Source: an uncultured Cohaesibacter sp.
Lineage (GTDB): Bacteria; Pseudomonadota; Alphaproteobacteria; Rhizobiales; Cohaesibacteraceae
DNA length: 64,000 nt
Reading direction: 5' to 3'
Assembly: GCF_963667045.1 (NCBI RefSeq)
Contig: NZ_OY762934.1
Location: 1,295,501-1,359,500 of the forward strand
Each line of letters begins with the position of its first letter. Within the stretch, counting starts at the first letter, position 1. This document shows positions 36,663-45,461 of this stretch, piece after piece. The notes under the pieces were generated by a model. The model saw nothing but the letters and a program-made list of their open reading frames with translations. It ran no database searches and had not been told where the DNA came from. The translations under genes were made by a program, and so were the position numbers.

Positions 36663-36664
36663 GC

Positions 36665-38173
36665 CTAGACCTTGCCCTCCGTTTTTCTGGCTTTGACAAT
36701 CCGTTTCTTGATCATCGGACCGACGACAACAGCAACCGTCAGGGCGACCAGCACCAGACTGGTGACATTCTGGAACAGCACAGTCCAGTCACCGCGACCG
36801 ATGCGCAGCGCAAGACGCAGGTTTTCCTCTGCGAAGCCGCCAAGGATCAGCCCCAGAACCACCGGGGGCAGCGGGAACTTCAGTTTGTCCATGACATAGC
36901 CGATCGCACCGAAGCCGAGCATCAGATAGACATCGAACATCCGTCCGTGGATCGAATAGACACCGATCAGCATCAAAATGATGATGACGGAGCCGAGCAA
37001 CGGACGTGGCAGTTTCAGCAGCTTGGCAAAGCTGTTGGTTGCCAGCGAGCCGCCAAGGAACACCAGCAGGATGGCGCCAAACAGGAACTGCCACATGAAG
37101 CCGAAGACAACGTCCGGATTGTTGCGGAACAGCATCGGGCCGGGCTGCAGCCCATGGATCAGGAGGCCTCCGAGCATGATGGCGGCGACAGCCGTGCCCG
37201 GAATGCCCAGCGTCAGGGCCGGAATGAGCGCGGCAGCCGTGTCGGCGTTGTTAGCCGTTTCGGAAGCGGCCACGCCTTCCGGCTCGCCATGGCCCCAGGT
37301 CTCGGGCGTCTTGCTGGCACGCCGGGCTTCATTGTAGGCCATGAAAGCGGCCATCGATCCGCCGGCACCGGGCAGGATGCCGATCCAGATGCCAATGAGG
37401 GCTGAGCGGATCCATGTCTTCCAGAATCGGAGCATGCGAGGCAAGGTGCGCCAGATCGGTTCGGTGCCCAGATGATCACCAGCTGAGTTTTCCGTTTTCA
37501 ACGGGCTTTCCAGAAGGTCGATGACAGGGGGCAACGCATAAAGCCCGACCAGCAGGATGACGATGTTAATGCCGTCCAACAGCTCCAGCCGATCAAAGGT
37601 GTAGCGGTCATTGCCGAAGATCGGGTCAGACCCGACCACCGAAACAAAGACGCCGAAGCAGGCGCTGATAAGGCCTTTGGCGATATTGCCCCCCAACAGG
37701 AAGATGATACTGCACAGACCAAAGACGGCCACCCAGAAGACTTCTGCAGGACCAAACAGCAGCGTGACACGCGACAGTGGAGGCGCCAGCAGCATCAGCG
37801 CAAAAGCACTGGCCACGCCGCCGAAGGCCGAGGATACGACAGCCACCTGAAGCGCATAGCCGCCCTCGCCGCGCTGCGCCATCGGGTAGCCATCAAAGGT
37901 GGTAGCCACCGCCGCCGGGGTGCCGGGAATGCGCAATAGAACGGCAGGAATGGCGCCGCCATACATGGCGCCATTGTAGATGCCGGCCATCAGGCCAAGG
38001 GCGACCAGGGGTTCTAGCCCGAAGGTGAAGGGAACCAGCACCGAAATCGCCATGGTCGCGCTCAGGCCAGGCATGGCACCGACAACAATGCCGGCCAGAA
38101 CGCCGATCACGAGCGCCGCCAGATTGGCCCAGGCCAGAACATCGGGCAGAGACTGGATAAGATCAGAATACAT
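36665..38173 (-). CDS. tctA: TctA-type large permease, module B
   Basis: A 502-residue membrane protein with TctA signatures GAMPGLSATMAISVLVPFTF, GGAIPAVLLRIPGTPAAVA and SETANNADTAAALIPALTLG. It matches the position of the module A tctA in an otherwise parallel gene order. Its stop is two bases before the amidohydrolase start. Confidence 0.93.
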   Translation of the reverse strand: MYSDLIQSLPDVLAWANLAALVIGVLAGIVVGAMPGLSATMAISVLVPFTFGLEPLVALGLMAGIYNGAMYGGAIPAVLLRIPGTPAAVATTFDGYPMAQRGEGGYALQVAVVSSAFGGVASAFALMLLAPPLSRVTLLFGPAEVFWVAVFGLCSIIFLLGGNIAKGLISACFGVFVSVVGSDPIFGNDRYTFDRLELLDGINIVILLVGLYALPPVIDLLESPLKTENSAGDHLGTEPIWRTLPRMLRFWKTWIRSALIGIWIGILPGAGGSMAAFMAYNEARRASKTPETWGHGEPEGVAASETANNADTAAALIPALTLGIPGTAVAAIMLGGLLIHGLQPGPMLFRNNPDVVFGFMWQFLFGAILLVFLGGSLATNSFAKLLKLPRPLLGSVIIILMLIGVYSIHGRMFDVYLMLGFGAIGYVMDKLKFPLPPVVLGLILGGFAEENLRLALRIGRGDWTVLFQNVTSLVLVALTVAVVVGPMIKKRIVKARKTEGKV

Positions 38174-38179
38174 GATAGC

Positions 38180-38641
38180 TCACTCCGCCCACAAAAGACC
38201 GATTGGAAATTCCTGTGACATCGACACACTGAAGATCAGGTAGATTGCCACAAGAACGATGACTGTTGCGATCGCCAGCCCGCGCAGATTGCGATAGCCG
38301 AAAACATAGGCGACCAGCGGCAGGAAAATGGCCGTGCTTGGGTAGAAGCCGATCAGATCAACCGCGACGCAATAAAGTGCGATCAGACAGAAGGCTCCAA
38401 AGACCCGTTTGGGAGACTTGACGACAGGCTTGGCCTCTTCGCCGGCCGAGGCCTTGCGCTGGTCCGAAATCATCATGACGATGGCCAGCAGGATAAGACC
38501 GACCAGCATGGCTGCGGGCAGAAGCGCCGAAAGGGGGGCCAATTCAGTTGTCGGGATCAGAAAGCCCGCAGCAACAACGACAATGCAAAATGCCGTTACC
38601 GTCTCCGGGCGCAGAAACCGATGTGTGGGTTTGTTATGCAT
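38180..38641 (-). CDS. tctB: TctB-type small permease, module B
   Basis: A 153-residue protein with four membrane helices in the TctB pattern. The ATG at 38641 (MHNKPTHRFLRPETV) is preferred over the longer frame because the preceding codons look non-coding. It lies six bases before tctA. Confidence 0.8.
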   Translation of the reverse strand: MHNKPTHRFLRPETVTAFCIVVVAAGFLIPTTELAPLSALLPAAMLVGLILLAIVMMISDQRKASAGEEAKPVVKSPKRVFGAFCLIALYCVAVDLIGFYPSTAIFLPLVAYVFGYRNLRGLAIATVIVLVAIYLIFSVSMSQEFPIGLLWAE

Positions 38642-38700
38642 GTAAGACGCTCCGTTGGTGGGAACAAAAAGGGTGCGAGGTTGCCCCCGCACCACTCAAA

Positions 38701-39654
38701 TCAACGCCAGGGGCTCTCTTTCCAAACCTTCTTTGCAAGATCGAGGAGATCGGCGTTCAGAGCTTCAAAAGCGTCACCGGTCACGACCTGTACCGGGTTT
38801 GCCGTAGCATTCATGGCAGCCTTGAACTCGGCGTCGCCCTTCAGCTTGTCAAAAGCGGCAATCAGCTTGTTCTTGACATCGTCTGGCAGACCCGAAGGGG
38901 CAACAAAACCGCGCATGGACCCATTGACAAGATCGATACCCTGTTCCTTGAAGGTCGGAACGTCTGGAGCAAATTCGGAGCGCTCTTCCAGAGCAACACC
39001 AAGTACGTTGATTTCGTCTTTGAATGCAGATACTTCAGAGATATTGAGAATGCCCATGGCAACATGGCCACCCATCAGGGCTGTGCGCGCCGGAGCCGAA
39101 CCACGGAAAGGCACGATGGTGAATTCCGTTCCGGTCATGGTCTGTAGCTTGTTCAGCAGGAAGTGGTCGTCACCGCCAAGGCTGGACATGCCGACCGTAA
39201 TGGCAAGCGGATTGGCCTTGGCTTCGGCCAACAGCTTTTCCATCGTGTCGAGGCCGCTTTTCTTGGAAGTCACAATCACGTTGGGATCGTTGACCACGTT
39301 GGCCAGATAGGTGAAGCTGCTGGCATCATAATCGGCCTTGCGGTCAAGGGTGCGGGCCATCATGCCAGGCAGGTTATAGGTGCCGAGCGTGTAGCCATCC
39401 TTGTCTGCATTGGCCACTTCGGTTACGCCGATCTGACCACTGGCACCGGGGACGTTCTTGACAATGACGCTGACACCATCGCCGAGATATTTTTCCAGAA
39501 ATGGAGCGACGGTGCGCGCCATGACATCCGTGCCACCGCCAGCGGCGTAGCCGACAATCACCTTGATCGGCTTGTCCGGATATTCCGCATAGGCGGTTGC
39601 CGTCACGGCCATAAATGCGGTGGCTACCGCGAGTGTTTTGAAAATCCTTTGCAT
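38701..39654 (-). CDS. tctC: TctC/Bug-type solute-binding protein, module B
   Basis: The 317-residue protein has a leader (MQRIFKTLAVATAFMAVTAT) and Bug motifs VIVGYAAGGGTDVMARTVAP and NVPGASGQIGVTEVANADKD. It is the receptor for the module B TctAB and a close relative of the neighbour at 34669-35622. Confidence 0.9.
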   Translation of the reverse strand: MQRIFKTLAVATAFMAVTATAYAEYPDKPIKVIVGYAAGGGTDVMARTVAPFLEKYLGDGVSVIVKNVPGASGQIGVTEVANADKDGYTLGTYNLPGMMARTLDRKADYDASSFTYLANVVNDPNVIVTSKKSGLDTMEKLLAEAKANPLAITVGMSSLGGDDHFLLNKLQTMTGTEFTIVPFRGSAPARTALMGGHVAMGILNISEVSAFKDEINVLGVALEERSEFAPDVPTFKEQGIDLVNGSMRGFVAPSGLPDDVKNKLIAAFDKLKGDAEFKAAMNATANPVQVVTGDAFEALNADLLDLAKKVWKESPWR

Positions 39655-39686
39655 GATTCTCCTCCCTTCATGCGTTTGATTCAGTT

Positions 39687-40361
39687 TTAAGTGAGAATAC
39701 AGCCTTTTGCCTTGAGAGCGGCGTCCACCCAGCTGCGATCGTTCTTTCCTTCAGAAATATTCTGCAGCTGACGCGTCTCCACACTGTGCTTTGCCTGCGC
39801 CTTCTTGAGAATTTCCTCTGCATGAGCCAACGGAACAGCGAGCACACCGTCGGAATCGCCGATGACGATGTCGCCCGGTTCGATGATCATGCCGTTGATG
39901 CTGACCGGAACGTTGATCTCTCCGGGGCCATCCTTGTAGGGGCCACGATGGGAAACACCGGCAGCATAGGTCGGCAGGTTTGTCGCAACGAAGGCGTCAA
40001 CGTCACGAATGGCACCATTGATGACGAACCCGGCCACGCCGCGCTGAATGGCCCATGCCAACATCAGTTCTCCCATCAGGGCGTTGGTCAAGTCGCCACC
40101 GGCATCCACCACGATGATGTCCCCCGGCACGGCCAGATCAATGGCTTTCTGGAACATCAGGTTGTCGCCCGGACGGGCCTTGACCGTCAGTGCCGATCCG
40201 GCCATGCCACCGCTGGCATGCATGGGTCGCAAGGTCGCTCCCCCTGCCGTCATGCGGAACATGCTGTCCGAGACATTTGCCACCGGCACCTTTTTATAGG
40301 CTTCGACAAGCTCCTTCGGCGCAACTTTCTCCCGTTTGCAAATCCGAAATCCGATATCCAT
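39687..40361 (-). CDS. RraA-family protein, aldolase-like, module B
   Basis: A 224-residue protein with GDIIVVDAGGDLTNALMGEL, GFVINGAIRDVDAF (Arg-Asp pair) and GDSDGVLAVP. These are the same motifs as in the gene at 28295, with which it shares position next to a dehydrogenase and a TctC gene. It is probably a pyruvate-releasing aldolase or a decarboxylase for a hydroxy-keto acid. Confidence 0.85.
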   Translation of the reverse strand: MDIGFRICKREKVAPKELVEAYKKVPVANVSDSMFRMTAGGATLRPMHASGGMAGSALTVKARPGDNLMFQKAIDLAVPGDIIVVDAGGDLTNALMGELMLAWAIQRGVAGFVINGAIRDVDAFVATNLPTYAAGVSHRGPYKDGPGEINVPVSINGMIIEPGDIVIGDSDGVLAVPLAHAEEILKKAQAKHSVETRQLQNISEGKNDRSWVDAALKAKGCILT

Positions 40362-40381
40362 TGTGTCTACTCCAAATGTGA

Positions 40382-41374
40382 TTAATTCTGACCGGCTTCT
40401 GCCAGCAGGTTCCAGTTGGCGTACCGGTCCCTGGAGACGGGTTCGCCATTCAGAATCTGAAAAATCCCGCTTACCGCCTGCACGCCCACGCGTTCATTTG
40501 CCTCGCGGGTCACCCCGCCGATATGCGGCGTTGCAACAATGCGCGGCTCCGTCCAGAACGGATGATCCTCGGCGGGCGGCTCGCTGGCAAAGGTGTCAAG
40601 ACCGGCGCCGGACAGATGGCCGGACTGGATCGCCGCCAGCAGGGCGTCCTCATCGATCAGCCCGCCGCGCGCCGTGTTGATGATGTAGCTGCCTTCAGGC
40701 ATCTGCCGAATGCTCTCGGCATTGATGATCTGACGGGTGTGATCATTGAGCGGACAGTGCAGGCTGAGGATATCGGCGTGTTCCAGAAGCTCTTCAAACC
40801 GCGCAACCCGTTTGACACCCAGAGCCTCGAAGGCTTCCTTTGGGGCGTAGGGATCATAGCCGACGAGATCGAGGCCCATGCCCCGAGCGATACGGCCGGT
40901 TTCCTGGGCAATCGCTCCCATGCCCATCAGTGCCAATGTGGATCCGGCAAGCTCCCTACCCTTGAAGCCAGGCTTTTCCCATCTGCCCTGCCGCAGGCTG
41001 GCATCAAGAGGAAGGATCCGCTTGACCACGGTCATCATCAGGGCGATGGCGTGTTCGGCAACCGAAACCGCATTGGCACCTGTCGCCTTGAGCACGGGAA
41101 TGCCTTTGGCTGCGGCCGCCACGACGTCGATATTGTCGACCCCGACACCGTGTTTGGAGATGACCCGCAGGGATGGAGCGCTTTCGATGACATTGGCGTC
41201 GATCCGGCCCATGCGAGAGACCACAGCAACGGCATCGGTCTTGACCAGAAAGTCAGCGATCACCTCGCTGGCCGCATATGAAGGGGTGTGCACCGTCTCG
41301 AAGCCGTGCTCTTGCACGAGCTTCTGGGCAGCTGGCGCCAGATCCGGTCCCGTGACAAGGATCGTCTGTGACAT
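40382..41374 (-). CDS. D-2-hydroxyacid dehydrogenase, module B
   Basis: A 330-residue enzyme with NAD motif ALMGMGAIAQETGRIAR, catalytic Arg in INTARGG, Glu in FASEPP and His in TPHIGG. GGGAGGAA before the ATG at 41374 (MSQTILVTGP) fixes the start. First gene of the 11-gene operon 41374-30852, divergent from the LysR gene. Confidence 0.9.
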   Translation of the reverse strand: MSQTILVTGPDLAPAAQKLVQEHGFETVHTPSYAASEVIADFLVKTDAVAVVSRMGRIDANVIESAPSLRVISKHGVGVDNIDVVAAAAKGIPVLKATGANAVSVAEHAIALMMTVVKRILPLDASLRQGRWEKPGFKGRELAGSTLALMGMGAIAQETGRIARGMGLDLVGYDPYAPKEAFEALGVKRVARFEELLEHADILSLHCPLNDHTRQIINAESIRQMPEGSYIINTARGGLIDEDALLAAIQSGHLSGAGLDTFASEPPAEDHPFWTEPRIVATPHIGGVTREANERVGVQAVSGIFQILNGEPVSRDRYANWNLLAEAGQN

Positions 41375-41560
41375 TGTAAATTCCTCCCGCCTCCCCGCTA
41401 GTGCGGAAAGCGATTTAGTTCTCAATTTTCAGATTGGTGACGCGCCTGCCTCCCAACAGTTATGCGCGCTGCCTCCTCTGGGCAAAATGGTAGTAAAAAA
41501 AAATATCTTTATGGAAGCGAAAAATTCTGGTTATTAGATTAAGGAAAACTGGATGTGATC

Positions 41561-42448
41561 ATGGATACCCGACAGCTTAAAACTTTAGTGGCAATTACAA
41601 CCTACCGCACCTTTGCCAGGGCTGCGGAGGTTGTGGGCCTTACCCCTTCTGCCGTCAGCCAGCAGATCCAGGCGCTTGAGGCAGAGCTGGGGGTGAAGAT
41701 TTTCGAGCGCAGCTCCCGCCCCCCCAGTCTGACAGCAGAGGGGTATCAGGTTCTTGAATTGGCGAAAGAAATTTTACATCTCGAAGAAAATGCGATCACC
41801 AGTCTCAAGGGGCAGAAGATCGCGGGCACGATCCGCATCGGTACGGTACGCACAAGCGCCCTCAATCTATTGCCGCAAGCGGTGGTTGTGATGCATGACC
41901 GCTATCCCGCTCTGAAGATCAATTTGCGGGTCGGTTTTTCCTCTTCAATGATCTCTGACGTTGCGGCAGGGCGTCTTGATGCGGCAGTCGTTGCAGAACA
42001 TGTAAGCCTGCCTCCCCAACTAAAGTGGAGTCCCTTTTTGCATGAGCCTCTATGGATAATTGCGCCAGCGACGGTGACCGAACGCGATTCAATCCATTTG
42101 CTCGGCAGCTACCCCTTTGTCAGATTTGCCACCAACGTACCGTTGGCGAATCTCATTGATACCGAGATTTCGAGACTGGGTGTGGTCACGCTAGACGTTG
42201 CAGAAATCGATACGATCGGCTCAATTGTCAGCTGCGTACGGCAGGGGCTGGGGGTTTCCGTGGTGCCGTATACGGCAATCCAGTCGCCGGAAGCCGCCGC
42301 GCTTGTCAAATTGCCGTTCGGATCCCCCCAGGTCACGCGACGCATCGGCATTGTCGAACGCCTCAACGCCCCGCGTGGCGAGGTCATCGACCGATTGCAT
42401 GCCCTTCTGGCAAGGCTTTGTGGCGAATATGGCGTTGCCAAGGAATAA
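41561..42448 (+). CDS. LysR-family regulator of operon B
   Basis: The 295-residue protein has the LysR winged helix (TYRTFARAAEVVGLTPSAVS, QQIQALEAELGVKIFERSS) and an effector-binding domain beginning near residue 87 (GTIRIGTVRTSALNLLPQAV). The 186-bp divergent intergenic region with the dehydrogenase gene must hold its binding site. It is the first gene before the accessory island. Confidence 0.88.
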   Translation: MDTRQLKTLVAITTYRTFARAAEVVGLTPSAVSQQIQALEAELGVKIFERSSRPPSLTAEGYQVLELAKEILHLEENAITSLKGQKIAGTIRIGTVRTSALNLLPQAVVVMHDRYPALKINLRVGFSSSMISDVAAGRLDAAVVAEHVSLPPQLKWSPFLHEPLWIIAPATVTERDSIHLLGSYPFVRFATNVPLANLIDTEISRLGVVTLDVAEIDTIGSIVSCVRQGLGVSVVPYTAIQSPEAAALVKLPFGSPQVTRRIGIVERLNAPRGEVIDRLHALLARLCGEYGVAKE

Positions 42449-42476
42449 CGCCGGCCCGAAGAGGTCGGCGGCCGTG

Positions 42477-42755
42477 TCATGGGATCTTAACTCCGGACCT
42501 ACTGCCCAGCCTTTGGCTTTGGCTTACGCAGCAGGAGCAGCAGGGGAATGGCCCTGAGCCCTCAAGGTCGCTTTGAAAGATCGGAGCAAATTTGCCGAGA
42601 TCGAGTAAACATCCGGCCAGAAAGGCGGCTTCCTCCAATCCTAAAGGGTCTGCCAGTGAGCGCGCCAGATGAGCAACATTTTCCAGATGCTCAGACAGAG
42701 GCTACCTGTCACATTCTCGTGGATCTTTGCCGGTGTGTGCAAAATTTCCCGCCAC
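42477..42755 (-). pseudogene. cas3: cas3 N-terminal fragment (HD nuclease domain), degenerate
   Basis: The minus strand from a GTG at 42755 reads NFAHTGKDPRECDR, then a TAG stop (42702-42704), then PLSEHLENVAHLARSLADPL, GLEEAAFLAGCLLDLGKFAP and IFQ. This is the start of a Cas3 HD domain (pattern HS...WQPL.EHL..VA..A, AGLLHDLGK). The stop sits where a Gln of WQPL is expected, and the HD histidine has become Leu (LLDLGK), so catalysis is lost. After FQ the frame drifts. The 5' end abuts the IS5 derivative at 42773. No other cas gene or CRISPR array is visible in the window. Confidence 0.65.
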
Positions 42756-42772
42756 ACTGAAGCCAAACGTTA

Positions 42773-43360
42773 GGTCGTAAACTCATAAAAGTTGTTTAAT
42801 TTCAGCCGATATTGTGATTCAAGAATTCCAGACTAAGGAGCCTTGCATGACACGCCGCCGTTATGAATTGACCGACTTTGAATGGTCTATCATTGAGCCA
42901 TTGTTACCCAACAAGCCGCGAGGCGTTGCCCGTGTTGATGATCGTCGGGTGATAAATGGGATCCTTTGGCGTTTTCGCACTGGGTCACCCTGGGCCGATA
43001 TCCCCGAACGATGTGGTCCCTATACGACCTGCTACAATCGGTTTGTCCGTTGGCGCAAAGCCTGCATCTGGGGTCGACTTCTTCATGCGATTTCCAAGGC
43101 TTATGACAGCAACGCCATCCGGGCAAAAGCCAAAGAGAGAGGAGCTTGGGCAAGCATCCCGCCAAAGCGAAATCGCAAGGCATCCGTGACCTTTTCAAAG
43201 AGGGTCTATAAACAGCGTATTCTAGTCGATCGTTTCTTCAATAAACTCAAACAGTTCCGTGCTATTGCCACCAGATATGAAAAGAACCCGCTGAGCTTTC
43301 TGGCGGCCATCAAGCTTGTCGCTGCACTTATCTGGATCAGAAGTTTATGTGTCTACGGCC
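42773..43360 (+). mobile_element. IS5-family element, internal deletion derivative
   Basis: The left end GGTCGTAAACTCATAAA and a right end TTTATGTGTCTACGGCC correspond to the intact relative at 46469-47316. About 260 bp are missing between two copies of AAGGCTTATGAC that exist in the intact element (at 46792 and 47055), leaving one copy at 43099. It has many point differences from the intact copy, so it is an older insertion. Confidence 0.8.
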
Positions 43361-43407
43361 TGATCTTGCTTTATTTCCACCTGCCCTCTGATAATCCCGT
43401 CATCTGA
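42847..43407 (+). pseudogene. IS5-family transposase, deleted and fused
   Basis: The frame starts MTRRRYELTDFEWSIIEPLL and passes through the deletion point at KAYDSNAIRAKAKERGAW, fusing OrfA directly to the end of OrfB. The middle, with the first catalytic acidic residue region and the frameshift site, is gone. The normal stop after WIRSL is mutated, so the frame runs past the right end. Confidence 0.75.
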
Positions 43408-43466
43408 TAACGATGAAGATCTAGCTCTCCCAATTCCATCAGCAAATTCACAAACAGGGCGAATGG

Positions 43467-44984
43467 TGTTGAAAAAGTCGCTATTGAAGTAATCGCTTGG
43501 TCCTGATTCAATCCTTTTAAGAGCAGGAGGGATTTGCGAATGCTTCTCAGCGATGCAAGCATCGCCTGCCGGCCAATGGATGGGGCCAAGGCAAGTTGCG
43601 CAGGCGGCGCTCTTTTATGAGTTTTCGATTGAAGATCACGTTCCTGCTGATCACTTGCTCAGGAAGGTCGACCACTTTCTCGATCTGAGTGAAATCAGAT
43701 CTTTCTACAGCAGCCAGGGCCGCCCTTCGATTGATCCAGAGCTGATGATCCGGATGTTGTTGGTCGGCTACATCATGGGCATTCGCTCAGAGCGGCGCAT
43801 CTGTGAGGAAGTTCACCTGAACCTGGCTTATCGTTGGTTTTGCCGTTTGGACTTGGGTGATCCTGTTCCTGACCATTCAACATTTTCCAAGAACAGACAT
43901 GGCCGCTTCCGGGATAGTGATCTTTTCCGCCACCTCTTCGAACTGGTGTTGACCCGCTGCATCGCAGAAGGGCTTGTCGGTGGGGAGGCTTTGGGTGTTG
44001 ATGCTTCCATCGTGCAAGCTGATGCAAAGCGGCTGAACAAAGTTGAAGCATCAGATTGGACGCCAGAACGGGTCACACGGGCGACAGAAGAATACTTTGA
44101 GACCCTTGATGATGCCGCTTTCGGCGCTGCAACGCCCGTGAAACCAAAGGTGCTCTCGCCGGTTGATCCGGCAGCACGCTTTACTGGAGCAAAGAAGGCC
44201 TATTCGATCTTTGCCTATTCCACCAACTATCTGGTGGACTTGGATAATGCTGTGATTGTTGATGTTGAAACAACAGCGCCGATCCGACAGGCGGAAGTCA
44301 ATGCCGCTCTGGATATGGTTGATCGTGTTGAAGAGAAGTTTGGTATATATCCAGAACGCTTCGTCGGTGATGGCGCTTATGGCAATGCCGAGACACTTGC
44401 TTGGCTGGTTCATGAGAAAGGTATCGAGCCACATGTTCCGGTTCTCGACAGATCGCAGCGGCTCGACCAGACATTCTCGAGGACCGACTTCATATTTGAC
44501 TATGAGAATGACAGATACATTTGCCCTGATGACAAAGACCTGCTGCCCAGTCGCCGTCAATTCCAGACAATCCGGCCCAAGGTGCAGGGTGATGAAAATA
44601 TCCGATATCGTGCTGCCAAAGCGGACTGCCAGAACTGTGAACTGAAGTTCAGATGTTGCCCAAACACTGCCACCCGACACATCACCAGATCGATCCATGA
44701 AGGAGCGCGAGACTTCGCCCGAGATCTGGCAGATACCGATGCCTTTATCGCCTCGAGGCACGCCAGGCGAAAAGTGGAGATGCTATTCGCTCACATGAAG
44801 AAGATTCTGGGGCTGAATAGACTGCGTCTTCGAGGCCCAAATGGAGCAAAAGATGAGTTCACACTGGCAGCCACAGCACAAAACCTGCGCAAGATGGCAA
44901 AGCTGCTCCCAACACCAGCATGAGGGAGCGTCGAGCCTCTCAAAACTGCCCTCCGTTTTGCGCTGCAGCACTTAATTTTCAACA
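43467..44984 (+). mobile_element. IS1182-family element
   Basis: The ends TGTTGAAAAAG (43467) and CTTTTTCAACA-like TTTTCAACA (ending 44984) form the short inverted repeats typical of IS1182. A single long transposase gene lies inside. It separates the IS5 derivative from a truncated gene fragment at 44990, which it probably interrupted. Confidence 0.75.
43553..44923 (+). CDS. IS1182-family transposase
   Basis: The 456-residue protein has the N-terminal DUF772-type domain (SIEDHVPADHLLRKVDHFLD, MIRMLLVGYIMGIRSERRIC, VPDHSTFSKNRHGRF) and a DDE core (LGVDASIVQADAKR, FVGDGAYGNAETLAWL, RRKVEMLFAHMKK). It looks full length. The exact start is uncertain: GGAGGG at 43528 would suit a nearby ATG in another frame. 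Confidence 0.88.
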   Translation: MQASPAGQWMGPRQVAQAALFYEFSIEDHVPADHLLRKVDHFLDLSEIRSFYSSQGRPSIDPELMIRMLLVGYIMGIRSERRICEEVHLNLAYRWFCRLDLGDPVPDHSTFSKNRHGRFRDSDLFRHLFELVLTRCIAEGLVGGEALGVDASIVQADAKRLNKVEASDWTPERVTRATEEYFETLDDAAFGAATPVKPKVLSPVDPAARFTGAKKAYSIFAYSTNYLVDLDNAVIVDVETTAPIRQAEVNAALDMVDRVEEKFGIYPERFVGDGAYGNAETLAWLVHEKGIEPHVPVLDRSQRLDQTFSRTDFIFDYENDRYICPDDKDLLPSRRQFQTIRPKVQGDENIRYRAAKADCQNCELKFRCCPNTATRHITRSIHEGARDFARDLADTDAFIASRHARRKVEMLFAHMKKILGLNRLRLRGPNGAKDEFTLAATAQNLRKMAKLLPTPA

Positions 44985-44989
44985 GAATT

Positions 44990-45364
44990 CCTTGGTTCTA
45001 TTACCTTTGGGGGCCGGTCTCCACCCTGAAACAGATCCACCAGCGGGCCATTGAGCGCGGCTGCCGCAGCTATCTGGATCGCCGGATTGATGACATTCTT
45101 GCCATGACCGAACCAAAGCGCACAACCCGCCTGAAACAATTGCGGGCCAAGGTTTTGTACAATCTGCAGGGCGATATAAGCTGTTATCGGGAGGTGGTGC
45201 GCGAGCTGCGCCAATATCGAGTGCAGCATACTGGCGAAAAGCTGGATTTTGCCAGCGATAGCATCCATACGGCCATGAGCCTGAAATTCAACCATCTTCA
45301 TAACCATTTTGCCGCCCTGATGAAGATTGACAGCGCCCCCAGTCAGATGGATTTGTTTGGCTGA
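44990..45364 (+). pseudogene. C-terminal fragment of an unrecognised protein
   Basis: Right after the IS1182 end the plus strand is open with coding character: WFYYLWGPVSTLKQIHQRAI, later RLKQLRAKVLYNLQGDISCY and the end SAPSQMDLFG. No start codon precedes the open frame, and the first ATG (45104) falls in mid-domain. The protein is charged and helical; I do not recognise it. Confidence 0.5.
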
Positions 45365-45417
45365 TACAATCGCGCGCTGCTATCGTGGCGCTGAGCTGAC
45401 AGGCAGTAAGAAAATAA

Positions 45418-45443
45418 CTAACGAGAAGCGCGATTCTCGTTAG
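45418..45443. terminator. Perfect hairpin, possible terminator
   Basis: CTAACGAGAA (45418-45427) and TTCTCGTTAG (45434-45443) form a 10-bp perfect stem with a GCGCGA loop, 54 bases after the gene fragment ends. There is no T-run, so it may instead be a recombination or IS-end relic. Confidence 0.45.
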
Positions 45444-45461
45444 CTGCGCCTTTCCAACTAG

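Noticed and set aside
43371-43589. Minus-strand ORF between the IS5 derivative and IS1182
   Set aside because: Its first part is IS1182 sequence. The remaining 30 residues are too few to assign, although they may be a gene remnant.
43461-44990. GAAT as a target duplication of the IS1182 element
   Set aside because: GAAT occurs near both ends, but on the left it is two bases away from the terminal repeat, so the match may be chance.
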